From Sphagnum magellanicum (Eukaryota > Streptophyta > Sphagnopsida > Sphagnales > Sphagnaceae), in assembly GCA_021904315.1 (NCBI GenBank), contig CM038914.1, positions 4,402,001 to 4,466,000 on the forward strand: a stretch of DNA of 64,000 bases, read 5' to 3'. Positions 1 through 13,430 of this stretch are shown piece after piece. The notes under the pieces were generated by a model. That model saw only the letters and a list, made by a program, of their open reading frames with translations. It was not told where the DNA came from and ran no database searches. Each line of letters starts with the position of its first letter. Within the stretch, counting starts at the first letter, position 1. Both the position numbers and the translations under genes were made by a program.

Positions 1-59
1 ATATGCAAAATGACAAACATGCACAATTGCTTAATCAAGGGCCTTCTAGTAGTGTACCA

Positions 60-425
60 AAGGTTAGCTTACCATCCATGCTAGAGGGATGGATGGTAAG
101 TGCTCAAGAAACAGTTTTCTGGTGGATTCCAGTTCAGTAGCTAACCATTGTGGTTAGCTCAGTTGCTTTTTTCTACCATCTACTTGCTAACAACAGGCCT
201 CTTGTGGGTTGTTAGTAGGTAGGTAGTAAAGAGAGCCATTACCTATGCATGGGCCATCTACTTGCCAAATAGTCACCTATTTCCTACCTATCTACCTATA
301 TATAGGACCTACTTCTGACACAGAATGGGTTACCAAGGTGAAACCAGATATGAACTCAGTTGAGATTCATCAACAACTGAGTCATCAAGGATTGGATTCC
401 ACTCCCATGAGAGAATTACATGGCT
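60..425. repeat. Dispersed hairpin-rich repeat, copy 1
   Basis: This segment shares with 2935-3235 and 34110-34420 a core in which a GGTTACCAAGGTG-like block is followed by an ACTGAG / TTCATC / CAACTGAG stem-loop. Other foldbacks are visible: TACCATCC paired with GGATGGTA at 71-99, and GCTAACCA paired with TGGTTAGC at 141-159. TAGGTAGG motifs surround them. No coding sequence or clear terminal repeat was found, so the transposon class is unknown. A foldback or MITE-type element is an inference. Confidence 0.5.
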
Positions 426-2934
426 ATAGATAAAACTCAAGTGCACATTTGTTTATGGAGACTAGTATGATGTAGGTTGCAATTTTCCCAATTGTAGCCA
501 TCTTGCTCTAGTGGTTTTGCATGTTGCTAGTTTTCCTTAATGCACGTACTGAAGAGGACAGACAGATGCAACAATCACAATTTATGAATTATGCACACTA
601 TTACATGATATGTAGCTTGTCCTCTTCTTTTTGTGGAAGAAGAATGCACCACCTTCATAATATTATGATTTGCCAACCATGAGCTCGACAAAAGTGTCAA
701 AGTTGGGCATAGTCTTTTAGTGGAAGGTAAATTGGGTGACAAGCAACCACCAAACTTTATTGCAGTGTTTTTTTCTTTTGAACAACCCCCATGGACTTGT
801 GGGAAACTTTCCTTAGGGACTTTCACTTTGAATTTGGTCTCACTTTAGCACTTGATATAGGTATATAACACGTTCATGTTGATTTTATTGGCCTTGCCTT
901 AGCAGGCAAGGATATTGTGTTTAGATTCACTATAGAGTGTAGTAGCTTCAGAAATTTTGCCCCCCACTAGGTAATAGGTCTATTTTTATATGAGGATTTT
1001 TGAAATATGATGTTTTGGCTTCTGATGAAAACTGGAGATTAGTTATAGAGTTATAATATCTTCAAGGATTTTGGTTTCTTTTAGAGGATTTTTTAAAGAT
1101 TATATTTTTGCATGGTGAAATATTTGAGTTTCCACAATTCTTCTTTTGCCCTAAGATACTTTTTAATGTAAATGGCAAGGCTACTCCTTGTTATCATGGG
1201 TTTGTATTATGAGTTCAGCTTTATCATTCTCATTTGCCAGTTATTTCCAGATTTCTGTATTAAGTCTCAGTAGACCTGTAGAAAACAATATAAAAGGATG
1301 CTTATAGAGGGCCCATTTTTAGCAAGTTATTTTATGAAGGATTAATGTGGTCTTGAGCTCTCTAATTTGGCTGATATAATTGGCAGGCAAACTGTAATCA
1401 CATGTACCCAATACAGTTCGTTTTTTTAATTTTTCAAATTGTACTTTTGTCTTTCCAGATTGTTTTTTTCAAGCTCATCTATTTTATAAAAGTGCAGTAA
1501 GTGCACATTGGATCCTAGCTTTAGGTGTCGCAGACACACATGGATACCCCTCAGACCAACAAAAATTGACATAATTTCTAAACAAATTGGGTACAAACCG
1601 ACCAAGAAGCTGTTAATGTAGTAGGGCACAAGAAGTTCAGAAGTTGTGTCCAGTGGTCTCCAGAAAGACATCTAAGGTACTTGCAGGCTTTGGACTTACA
1701 AGAGTAACTGACCTGTTCCCTGGTAGGCCACCCTTACATAGGCCCTTAAGTTGTCCCAAGCTCAAGATTGTAATGGAAAGGGCCTTGGATCAACCAAATC
1801 TTAAAGTTTGGCAGGACATTCATGAGTTGTATGATCTAAGTGCTAGGGGTCCTTGTGCTCAACTGAAGAAATTTAACAATAATTGTACATGTGTGTCCAA
1901 ATTTCTGACACTCTCTTGAAGGTTTTTTGCAGTTTCAAATATATTATTATTGATAGTGCTATCTGATATATTGTTGATAGTGCTGTCTGTGCCATTGTGC
2001 ACATATTGTAACATGTAGTATATGAAGTATAATATACATTTAACTTGTTTGAAATTCAATTTCCCTTCAAAATTGACAAGTTTAGTTTTTAGTGAATTTC
2101 CAAGGACAAAGAAATTTATTGAAAATTCAATAACCCCCAACACCATAGGTCTGAAAACTATGAAACCACCCGGATGCAACCCTACTCATTGAGAACTTTC
2201 CAATAATCTACCAAGAACAAAGCCTAAGGCTCTCCAAGTGGTTTGAGAGATCTCAACGTGACAAAACAAACAACCTTCCCTAAGGACTGAGGACAGACTC
2301 CAGTTGCATGCACCTACCCACCCATCAGCTTCATAGTTTTGACAAAGACAAGCTAAAATTTGGATAATCCACCCTAAATGCCTGATATGACTACCAAAAT
2401 GAGACTAATCATAGCTGATCATGACAAAACATGAGTGTGTTCAAACCATATATGCATTATCACTTTTGTTAAAGGCAAGTTTCATTCGAGATCCTTGAAA
2501 ATTTAGATCAGGCTATTAAGCCTGTGTCCTCACATCCCTCACACTTGAAGTTAAATACCTAGCCCTGAAGATTTGGACCATGGCATGTAAGGCTAAGTTT
2601 TGTTTGCATGCCAAAAAAGACTCCCCATTTTTAAAATTAATTGGGAAAAACTCTGGCTTGTGGTGGCAAGGTACTGAATTAGTGCTTGGAGTGCAGCTGG
2701 CTTGCTGGTTAGCATGTGAAACATTTAATCAACCAAGTGTCCTGATATATTGGTAAACTTCTCCTTGACAGCAGATGGTCCTCAGTGTATGATGGTTCCT
2801 TGAAGTGGTAATGTACATCATGATATAACCCATATCAAAGGTACACATATTCTAAACAATATAAAGCAGTGCTAACCAGATGTACACTACCAATTATCAA
2901 AGGATTGCTCAAACCACTCTGTTCCAGAGCTAGC
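426..2934. other. Non-coding AT-rich stretch
   Basis: Only short open frames occur. The longest on the plus strand is 91 codons at 1644-1919, with somewhat more balanced base composition than its surroundings, but it matches no family I know. No RNA gene, long repeat or terminal inverted repeat was recognised. Confidence 0.5.
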
Positions 2935-3235
2935 TAGCTACCTGACCTACATGGATATAGGGTTACTTGCAGGTTTGTTACTTGCAGATATACTTTTCCT
3001 ACCTACTGACCTATGATGCTTACCTACTTACATGGGTAGTTCACCTGGGTAGCGTGAGAGGGAAGTAGGTTGAGGGTTAATGGTACATATGTTACCAAGG
3101 TGGAACCTTGGTAACTCATTTTGAGGTTCATCCACAACTGAGTCAATAATAGTGGGTTTCCACTAGTTATGATCTACCATGGTAATCTGGCCCAAGTGGT
3201 CCAGTCAGTTGCTAACTAGATTTCTAAGAGTGAAA
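2935..3235. repeat. Dispersed hairpin-rich repeat, copy 2
   Basis: It carries the same core as the copies near 60-425 and 34110-34420. Around 3092-3114 there is a perfect hairpin, TTACCAAGGT-GGA-ACCTTGGTAA. It is followed by TTGAGG-TTCAT-CCACAACTGAG. TAGGTAG-type motifs lie upstream at 3000-3070. Element ends were not resolved. Confidence 0.5.
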
Positions 3236-4400
3236 ATTTTGAATATTTGGAGGACATGAAAAATAGGTGTGCAACTCTAACTAGAACGTGATTCATTAGG
3301 CTCTGCACTTTCTGATATACACAATGTCCACTCTAGATGAATTTGTCCAGAGCTACTTTATAGTTGTTTATCTTCTTGAGTCCACCCATATGTTAACTAG
3401 TGTTCATATGCACAGCTTTCATGGACCATGCATGTTCTCGGTAGAGTAGTAATTTAACTATATACAATGAGTGTTTTAAGGGTTGGACACTCTTCTTCAT
3501 GATGGTCTTACTTTTAATGTAACTAGAGTTCCAAAAAAAAAGATAAAACCTTATTATACCCATGTTAGATACTTCCCTTGAAGGGTAAAAGAAATATTCA
3601 TTGCCAGCTAATTCTACACTAAAGAAAAATTTCTGTTCGTGCACAGTACAACGCAGTACATGCCAACACACCTTTTATTAGTATTATTGGGTGTCCAGAT
3701 GAAGCAAAAATTTACAAGCCAGAGAAGTTCTTCAAACTTGAAGCAATTTAAATTTGGAAGAAAAGTTATGTTATTTACACCCACACAGCCCAAAAATTAA
3801 AAAATAAATAAAATATGATTCCTTGAACCGTATATATCTTTTAATAAAATTTTATATGGACTTAAAACATTACAGAAATTAATTCAAACCAACACTACCT
3901 AGACTACAAAAAGGAAGCACATGACACTAAAAGCTTTGGAAGTTTTCTACACACCCATGGAACCAAAGTTTGCCTAACAAATTTGGGTCCATGCAATTAA
4001 TATTATATGGACCCATCATCAGTCCCTCATGGTAATTACCTTATCTAAGACACTCGGATAACTTTCTAGTTTCTTTTGTAGGGAAGGGACGTACGTACCT
4101 TAATATAATATTTATGAATAAATGCCTCCTCAATAGAATAGGAGGAGCTGCACCTTAAAGGCCTATAATTAAGGCTTCTAATAACACCCAAGTTGTAGCT
4201 GGTGTAAGAGGCCTAGTCTTGTAGGCTAAGGAGCTCCCAGCTCAGCCCACAGAGCTATATTTAGAGGTCATGGATGGCACTCTGGAGTTCAGTAATTAGT
4301 TAATATATTAGTTAATTAATTAGTTAGTTATTCATGATTAGGACTCATGACACTGGAATTAATTAGTGGGTGATCATATCACTGATCTATTGAATCTAGG
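3236..4400. other. Non-coding AT-rich stretch
   Basis: No open frame above about 90 codons and no recognisable element. An ATTAGTTAATTAATTAGTTAG-like low-complexity run lies near 4290-4330. Confidence 0.4.
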
Positions 4401-7400
4401 GAAGCTAATTGACGTGTGATATTATTAAAGGGGCTCGTATAAAGAGCTTGTCCCGGATTAGTAGCTTGCGGAGTGGCAAATTTTGCAACGGTTATTAAAA
4501 CATCCTTTATAATTATATATCATGCAACTACTAGAACAGTTATAAGAGCTTTAGTGACGGTTTGGAACTTCCTCCCATGACAGAGACTTACAAAGGACGT
4601 CGACGCTAGCTCGACTCATGAGTCCTTACGTCTCTAGACCGGTTATAATAAGTGCGGAGCAGCAGCAGCAGCAGCTTGATGTTGTTATGTGATCATCATG
4701 ACTTTGATGCTATATAATCAAGTTCATGAGAACTAACAAACTAGTTCACTAGCTACTACAGTAGCTAGTAGCTAGCCGGGAGTAGTGGCAGGTCGTTGTG
4801 ATGATCAAAGAGACCATGGTTTAGTGACCACTCAGGTTTTTATATATTTATATTTATATATTTATATATATATATAGCAGTTGGGGAGAAAAAGGAGAGC
4901 TGATGGGTGTCGCTGATGAGAGACCCATCAGCAACTAGCTAGCATGTTTTAGATATATGCTAGCTGCTGTTGCTGCTGCCTGATCAAAACTCTCAGTTTC
5001 AATGTACCCGCGAGCTGCTGCTGCTACTTTTAAGGGAAGTTGGGTATAAGCTGCACTAGCTAGTTACTTAGCTAGCTAGCTTGCAGCACTCTATTGTCAC
5101 TAGTTGGTACTCCTTGCACCTCCTGCAGCCATGATAAGACTGATGGAGAAATATACATTTACTTACACACAGCTAGAACTGTGGGCCGACGTGTAGTCCA
5201 ATTGTATTTGTCCCTTTCTTTAGGTCCCGTGCCACAAAGTTTTAGAAATTTTCTTTTCCTGGACGTCTTATTATATATAACCACTAACTAGTCAGAACTT
5301 CAAGCTGGTCATGTGGAGTTCATCAAACGCATACTGCATGCATATAACTCCTGTTTGTACTACGGCACAAAAGTATTCTTTTATAGAACTATATACGGTC
5401 TTGAACACTTGTACTATATGCAGATACAATTATATACATACATAGCTCGACAATATTGTGACTTTGAAGCTCCTCATGCAGTTGGAATCCTGCATATTTG
5501 ATGGATCAATATCTGTGACAAAACATTTATTACATATAAATGGCACCAAAATATTCTTCTTTGTTAAATCCTTAAACTTAGGGTTCCTCCTCTTCCTTAA
5601 ATTGCATCATGTCCATCCTAGCTACCTACATACCCATCACACTTAGAACACCAGCTGCATGCAAAGATTTTTGCAAGCCCTGAAAATATGTGTGTGTGCA
5701 ACTACTTGTTAATCAGGAGCTAGATCTAGAGACCCACTGGCGACACTCTACACTCCACAATGGTCTAAAACTTAATTAATTTGGGATCATGTAAACTTGC
5801 ACAGTCCAACAAGCAAAGATGTCACAGAAATTATGAGTTTGAAATCTGGAGTATTATAAATATGGCAATCGGGTACTATATACTTATGGGATATTGGCAA
5901 TGTGTTCTAGCTAGTACCAAATCAATTGGTGCCAAAATATTTGAATTTTGGACGTATTATATACTCTCTGTGAGCATGTACTTGGGGGTGGCAAGCTACT
6001 GTGGAGAAGTAATGATTCTAGCACTCAGTGAAATAACTCTGATAGTGATTGGAGAGCCCCCCTCTACCTTATGTGAAATGAGGAACAAGCTGTGCAATAC
6101 ATATCCATCATTCCAGCTCACACTCTCTGCTGCCTGCAGGTTCTCAGTGGTGGTCCCTTTGCACTTGCCATCATTATTCTATTTGCTAATATTGCAAAAT
6201 GGACCATTCAAGCTGCCAGCTTCATTATTCCATGATTTGCATATTTTTCATATTTGTGAGAACCAATATTCATGATACAAAACCTAGCAAGCGGATATAC
6301 ATACATGTACATACACACATACATACATCTACACCTATCATATATGTATGATCAGTTGCTGCTTGGGTCCACCTTGCTATACATGGTTAGGCTGGCCCAG
6401 GAGAAGACCTAGCTACCAGACCTAGTGCATGTTATAGATCATGTTATCCAAACCCTAAGCTGCATGGGTGAAACCCCTAAGAACTTATCTCTTCTTAGCA
6501 ATAGTGGGTGTATACCAATATGTATACGTTTGTGATGGTGGTTGACATCCTTTGAACATAAGAATCCTACTTGGGAATTGTGAAGCTGTACAAAGCAAAG
6601 CAGAGCTGAAAAATGTCTGTTTTTCAAGTGAATTTGATGGATTCGATCATTTTCCATTTTGTGGATGATCTGAACACAAAAACACACACACACACACACA
6701 CATATATATAATGAGCCCACACTTATGGAGATCTTCTTATATACGATCACTACATGGTGAAATTTGTAGAATTTGGAATTCTAAATCAGAGTTGTTGCAG
6801 GAGAGATCAACTACAACCGACTGTAGCTTCTTGAAGGGAACTACTACAGAACTAATTAACCCCAAGGGAAGGCTTGGCCTCCTCAGGACTGGCCGGAGAA
6901 GAGTGTTTCAGTCCTGCCAATTTCAGGATTCCCTTAGATCTTCGCATAGAGCAAGCTAAGGCAATAGAACCCTTGGCCTATAATATATATCCATAGGCCA
7001 AGACTATTGGAATCTGGACAAATTTCTCTGGAACTAGGTTTTGCCCAAGAAGTCTACATGGTTTATGGTATGAAGGGTAGACTAAAGGGGCATCTCAAAA
7101 CACGTCTAGTGTGTCCACTTTTGTGTCTAGGTAAGGACCAGGGTGCAGGGTCATCCTAAGCCCTTTGTTTCAGGAATGACCCGCACCCACATGGATCTTA
7201 CCCATCATCATAAAGCCCCTGGAGAACCTTATCATTTAAACCTAAACATAAATGGAATAGAAGGTGGTCTAGGTAGGAGCCAAAATGCACCTTATGCCTA
7301 CAAGTGGCCTCTTGCACCCACTGAAATAGGAGGCAACTTCCACCTACAAGAGGCCTCTTCAGTAGGGTAAGGACCAAGAACAGAACTGTTTTGGAAACAT

Positions 7401-7600
7401 GGGCTGGGCACGAGGCATGAGGCTAGAGTGAAACCCAAATTCCCAAAACCGACCCCTTCAAGGTCCTTTGCTTTTAAAACAGAGGGCGGTGATTCTATTT
7501 GGGAGGAAACATGGAAACTTACACATGCTTGATTCCTCAAAACGAGGAGTCTTACTTAGGTGTAAGGCGCCCTCCACAATGCACATTCACTAGAAAAATT
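4401..7600. other. CTAG-rich, unique-looking non-coding region
   Basis: This stretch is less AT-rich than its neighbours and dense in CTAG/AGCTAGC palindromes (4595-5085). Foldbacks include CTAGCTACT..AGTAGCTAG near 4749-4768 and GCTGATGGGT..ACCCATCAGC near 4899-4934. Simple repeats are a CAG run (4658-4675), an AT run (4838-4876) and an AC/AT run (6681-6710). The longest open frame (5781-6275, 164 codons) has no recognised domain and a composition like random AT-rich DNA. The region may be regulatory DNA or a non-coding transcript; I see no proof of either. Confidence 0.35.
6681..6710. repeat. (AC)n(AT)n microsatellite
   Basis: An uninterrupted AC dinucleotide run passes directly into TATATATA. 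Confidence 0.9.
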
Positions 7601-8862
7601 CTACTAGTTCCTTACCTCTAGGGCTAAGGTGCCTCCTAATTATGAGGAGGCATTATTAATGGGGCCTCCAAATACACTTATGAAATTTCCCCATGTGCTT
7701 TATCTAGACTTTAAGAAACCTCTTTGTAATACTTATTAATTCATTCCAGGTGCAATTAGGGTACAGTTAAGTAGCACCTTGAGAAAGAAAAAACAAAGGC
7801 AGATATTAAAGTGTGTAAAAATAAGGAAGGTACTGTTCTTAAACTTAAGTTCTTCCTCATAAACTTCCCAAATAAGCCTAAACATAATTTCCTTGAATTC
7901 CATGTGCTCTAATTAATGCATAATTTCCTTGAATTCCTTTTGCTCTAATTAATGCATAATTTCCTTGAATTCCATGTGCTCTAATTAATGTGAGGACTTG
8001 AATTTCAGATTTAGGAAACTAGGTGTATATATCTAAGTTGCCTACCTAGCTAGATGGGTTTGATTACAGAGCAAATTAAGGATAAAATTTTAGTTTCATG
8101 TGAATGTTCGGACATAAACATCTAATCATGAAGTGCTAAAACAATTTCACAAGGTGTACATACTGAATTAATCAGTGCTTGTGCAAACCATTAGTCTTGA
8201 GCCAATAGTACAAAATATTCGGCATTGTGGTGTGGTACATGAGCATTGAAGACGAAATTTCACTAGTGGTATAATTCCTGGAATTGCATTCCAACTCTCA
8301 CAACTCATGAATAGATTTTCACAATCCTAAAACCGCACAAAAATCGATTCAGTTGCCACTCAATTGGATCCCAAATATGATGAGCATTTTATACAACAAT
8401 AACTTTGATCAATTCTGGCTAAGCATGTGTGACTGATCAGTGATAACTTCTTCCCTGTGCCATGGCCCATATGTCATGAAAATCATTTATATCCGGGGGG
8501 AAAAAACCTTGTCACTTACATTTTTTACAAAATTTTAAAATGAAATGAGTTCAAAATAATTTTTTTCTAATATTTAATTAATTTTTATAAAATTAAACAA
8601 TTAAATGTTTGTGGAACAAACATGGATGGCATTTGAAAATGTCATAGTTAAATGTTTACTTTGTTTGCAAATAAGAACTTTTCAATATTTTTCAATTCCA
8701 AAAAAGTTACCATCTTTATTTAAACTAAAAAGTGTAAGTTGTAACATTTACATTTCTGTTATAGTTAGGTAGCAAAATAATACCCAAGTTCGAACAAAGG
8801 GGCTACATAGAAAATACAAAGAGCTGCAACACCCCAAGCCTGAAAGTATTTCATGTTTTTAC
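7601..8862. other. Non-coding AT-rich stretch
   Basis: Apart from the 36-bp tandem repeat at 7883-7990, no gene or element was recognised here. Confidence 0.4.
7883..7990. repeat. Tandem repeat, 3 x 36 bp
   Basis: Three abutting 36-bp units (7883-7918, 7919-7954, 7955-7990), each beginning CATAATTTCCTTGAATTCC and ending CTAATTAATG. Units 1 and 3 are identical; unit 2 differs only in the middle (CTTTTGC for CATGTGC). Such near-identity indicates a recent local duplication. Confidence 0.95.
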
Positions 8863-9350
8863 CAGTGTTGGGTGGTTCTTTATTTCTATGGAGAACCTCT
8901 GGTTCGAGTTCTAAGAAATAATTTATCTAACGGTTTCAGTTCCAGTTCCACGCATAATTGAAATCAGTAACCTGATTTCAGGTCGGGTTCTTCCTAAAAG
9001 AAAATCTGGTGCTGGTTCTCAAATTACACCAGATTTCAATCTGGTTGTGGCAAACCTGGGTCCTGGATCTGGCAGTTAACTTCCAGTTAATCTTCAATAT
9101 AGCCCCCATTTCTAGTTTTTCTATCAACAAAAAAAAAAAAAAAAAAGAATCTCAAAAATCTTGGTTCCAATTCCTCACATAAATGGAACCAGGAATCCAG
9201 TTCTGCATCCGATTCTTCAAAAAATTTAATTCTGATTCTGGTTCTGGAACTGATTCCAAAACCCAACACCCAATTTTTGATTTAATCTTCACTAACCAGA
9301 ACTAAAACCCGTAGTTCTAACCCGCCAAACTGGGTATACACCCAACACTG
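8863..9350. mobile_element. hAT-type MITE with perfect 8-bp TSD
   Basis: A 488-bp element bounded by inverted repeats CAGTGTTGGGTG (8863) and CACCCAACACTG (to 9350). It is flanked on both sides by the identical 8-mer GTTTTTAC (8855-8862 and 9351-9358). An 8-bp duplication together with CAGTG-type ends is the hallmark of hAT transposons. The interior has no transposase frame. It is rich in CTGGTTC/GAACCAG motifs in both orientations and contains an 18-A run at 9129-9146, so it is a non-autonomous copy. Related sequences lie at 10204 and 63763. Confidence 0.85.
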
Positions 9351-9358
9351 GTTTTTAC

Positions 9359-12300
9359 CTCATATACACAAGTAGTCCTATAGTGAGCCAGTACTGAAAA
9401 GACAAATAATAAGTATTCGCCGAGCTAATGTTTCTTTTGTTCCCTGGATAAATTGTGTTTTTACTTTGGTGGGGAAGTTGCAAGCAGGTAGCTTGCTAGT
9501 GAATGGTGAATCTCATTTTCATTTTATCCTCTTAATAATAAGTGTCATTACAACCCAAAACAAGCATTTACAACCCTAATTATGATAATGTCACAATCCC
9601 ATGACAAGTGTACAACTTGATGATTATAGGCCACTTCAATACTTGTAAATCATTTATAACTACATATTAGACTTCTTTTGTGACAATAATTGTCTGTGAC
9701 AACTATGTAATGTAAGGGTTTTATTTTTATTTTATTTTTAAAATTTTTAATTTTTTAGGCAGAATTTTTCTAAAGTCACCAAATGTTTTTTTGAAAATGG
9801 CAACTTGCAAGTCTTTTCTTTGACTATTTGCTTTGGAAAGTGTTTTTTGGGTTTTCCAGTCACCAGAGTCAGAATTCTCTTTTTTAATCACCATATTTTT
9901 AAATTAAGTTCCAGCAGGGTAACAAAAAATACATAAGGATGCTTTTTTTTTTTTCAATTTCATTTTTTGTTTGTAGTAAAACTTGGTTTGATCATGTTAT
10001 AGATGATCATGGCCACCTCAACTACATTACAAAATTGGAAAACAATTAAAAATACTATTATATAATGTAGTTTAATTGTAAATTTCCAACAATAATCTGA
10101 TATTCTCATATCCACATTATTTTTCAATATTAATTATCCATACATGAAAAATCACAAATTGTTTGGTTTATTTGAAAATTCAAAACAGAAGTTGAATTAG
10201 AACCAATGTTGGGTGGTTCTCACCTTCTTTTTTAGAACCAGTCACTTCCAGTTATTATACAGAATTATGAGAACCAGACCAAATTTTCTTCTATGAAAAT
10301 TGTTTTTGGGCTAATGAGAACCATCTAGGTAATCAAGATTTGTTTTTCATGTTCAGCCAATTTTTAGACATACTAATTCTGACAAATGCAATAATACATG
10401 ATTTTCACATCCAATTCTCACAACCCAATCATCAAATTTTAATTTATTAGAAAGGAATTTTCTTGACACTTCAAAAAATAAATGAATGTTAAAAATGAAA
10501 ATTTTTGCAACAATGTTTACAACCAACAATTGCAGACATTAGATAAAGACTTTTAAATTTAAGGTTCAACATCAAGAAAAGCGTATTATGAGATTTCTTT
10601 TCATATTTTTTTAGAAAGGGAAAAAAAATTAAAAGCCCCAACAACTTCATTTTTTATGTTGAAAAGCAAATATATTAAGTCAAGAACAACACTTGCATCT
10701 TCATTCATTAGGTTATCAAAGGAAATTATGATTTCAATTTCATCCCCAAATTTTAGACTTATGAATATAACAAAATTCAGTGCATCACCTAACAAGCAAG
10801 GACCTTTAAACTAGTTCAAAACACAAATAGATACAATAGGGCCACTTGGGCAATCAAAAAATATTGGAAATGTGCCATGTCAAAGGAGGTGGCATTCTTA
10901 TCATCATCCTCATAATATTTTGCCTATTATAATAAAGTATTATAGTTTCCTTGAATTACAAAGGTTCTTAAAATGGATAACTTTACTAGCAAATGTGCAA
11001 AAACTATAACTATATATATAATATTTTGTGCAACAATTTCAAAAGGAAATGCAAATTTTAAAAATTTCAATAAAATTAAAAGGATACCTTGTTTTCACTT
11101 GGGTATTCAATTTCCTTAAACACAAACTAAAATTCACACATGCCTTATTCCATTCTTATTTGCCTTTTTTTTCTTTTGGGCAAATTAATACACTTTTGTG
11201 AATTCCCTTGTGCAAATTTGATAGACACATATTTTATGCCTTTTCAATTTTTTTTCATTCATTGTAGCAATTAACATGTTTTTAAAAATGCATGCCCAAA
11301 ACTAGTTCCCTAGAGACTTTCTTCTAAACCCAACACCTCATAGCTTACAACTAATTTTAGTGTTATGATCATAATATTTTGGTTAAACTTTTCATCCTTC
11401 ACATAAATAACAATTTTCTTCCTTAATTTAAATATGTCCAACAATTCAATCAAGTTTTTGGTTAAAGCCAATGTCTAGTAGTATTTGTGACCTCAAAAAT
11501 TCCAAGGATGGTATGCTTTAACAAGCTATAGTTAATCAAGTTCCCCTAGAAAATTTATCATCAGTGCAAAGATATCATGTGCACCTTTTGGCATCCAAAG
11601 GTGCGCAATTGTAAAATCACATTCTACCAAGGCTAGCAAAACATATAATTGTTTAGGTTTTTCCATTAACCCAAATAACATTTCTAGTGAAAATTATTTT
11701 TTGGAAAGAAAAACAATTTTTAAACATAAATGCATATAAAAACACTATAACCATATTTTTTCATAAACTACAAAAGCAAATGACTTTTCAAAATTAAAAG
11801 CCCCAAATCCTCCAAAACTTGTTTATGTTGCACATCATCTTTCTTAAAATGTTCCTTTGCAACAAAAAAACTAAAATTGAAATTGCCAAATATATTAGAC
11901 ATTTTCTTTGTTAATTGTTTTTCCCCTTAAGTTCTCATATGCATTTCCTCCTCAAACTTTTTGGCAAAAATAGAATGGTTTGTGAACACAATTTTTTTTA
12001 ATGCAATTATTCCATTTGATGTATTGCATAAAATTAAATCATTTTTTGCTTGAACTTATGGGTTTGAAATTAAAATTAAATTGTTATAAAAATATATACA
12101 ACACATGATTTGAAAAGATTTAACACCAATATTTTTGTTATTGTTGACATAAAAAACACCCAACATAATGTAATTAAACTATGTGGTTTCCATTTTATTT
12201 TTTTCATTTTAAATTTTGCATCATTTTCTAGATTTTTGCTTAGTAAGTTAGTTATATTCAATGAATATTTGGATTTTCTTCAAAATTTTCTTACAAAGGT

Positions 12301-13120
12301 TCACCTTCCATTACCACTTCATTCATGAAAACATAAAATGTAATTTTTTTTAAAGAGGATTATTCCATGTTAGTTTTCACAAAAGACTATTACTTATTGA
12401 ATAGAGAGAAAAAACAACTTTACAATCTACCAAAATATTATAATAATTTACAAGCAAAATAATCTACCATATTGAACACATTTACAAGATATTCACATTT
12501 CTCTCCTTGAGCACCACTATGCAAAATTATGAAATTGATTTGCGTTTATTTTGAATGTGTGTACATATATATAAGAATAGTTTAAAATATAAAACATGCA
12601 CAAAAAAAGTATTTAGAACTTATATTCTCCACCCTACCAAAAAAAAACATGATGTGAAAATATGAAAGAACACGTTAAAAAAATATGATTGTTTGAAAGG
12701 GGAAAAAAGATTTAAAAAAATAAACCCAAAAAAATGAACTTTCCAAAAACATAGGAAAAAAAAAATTGGGATTTGTAGAAGGGAAAAAAGGATAAATATA
12801 ATTGTTAAAAACGAAAAAAAAAACTTTCCAAAAGAAAATAATTTTAAAAATATCTAAAGACAAAGAAAAAATGAAAAAATGTTGAAAAACAAAAAAAAAA
12901 ATCCAAAAGAAAAAAACTTGGAAAATAAAACAAACAACAAAAGGGGATAAATGAAGATTAAAATGAAATACAAGAAAAAAATACTTATATGTTTATTATT
13001 CGTTGAGGTCATGATTCATCAAATGTTGAATGCACTTTGTTTGTTTTAGTTTGAATTCCTACACAAAACAAAAGCATTAAAGGGGTCCTAATACTTAACA
13101 CAAGTAATAATTACAAGGGA
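9359..13120. other. Very AT-rich non-coding stretch
   Basis: Long A- and T-runs, no open frame above 80 codons. The part at 12600-12990 is strongly A/purine-biased on the plus strand. A hAT-like end lies at 10204. No other structure was recognised. Confidence 0.4.
10204..10340. mobile_element. hAT-type MITE fragment
   Basis: CAATGTTGGGTGGTTCT at 10204 closely matches the left end of the element at 8863, and the following GAACCAG-rich sequence is similar. No matching right end or target duplication was found, so this is probably truncated or diverged. Confidence 0.45.
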
Positions 13121-13430
13121 TAACATGCAATGTAAGTACCTTAAAATTCAATGATGGTAATAATAATAGGTGATGATAAGCAAGAATTGAATAGCAATGA
13201 GAACTAACAATAACAATAGAGGGCAATGGCAAAACAATAGTAGCAAATGGTGACGACAAGCAACAATAGCAAAAAGGTCGATGGTGAACCAATAGTAACA
13301 TCAAATGAGCACAAATGACAAAAGTAGGAGACAATGGTGAAGCATAAACAACATTAAGCAATCATGAATAGCAACACCAACAAGTGATGGCAAAACAAGG
13401 ATGGTGAAACATCAACAATGGTGAGCCTCA
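13121..13430. repeat. Cryptic simple repeat (CAATGGTGA/AACAATAG-like)
   Basis: Degenerate, scrambled repeats of GATGGTGA, AACAATAG and CAATGGC cover about 300 bp without a fixed period. This looks like an old, scrambled minisatellite. Confidence 0.5.

Noticed and set aside
1644..1919. 91-codon frame as a possible exon
   Set aside because: Recognised no family, and no splice-linked neighbouring frame could be supported.
4898..4934. Hammerhead-ribozyme-like CTGATGAG in a hairpin with GTC before it
   Set aside because: The required GAAA core segment and stem II are absent. The hairpin is only a simple GCTGATGGGT/ACCCATCAGC foldback.
5781..6275. 164-codon open frame on the plus strand
   Set aside because: No recognised domain. 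Amino-acid content reflects AT-rich DNA, and neighbours give no supporting exon or promoter.
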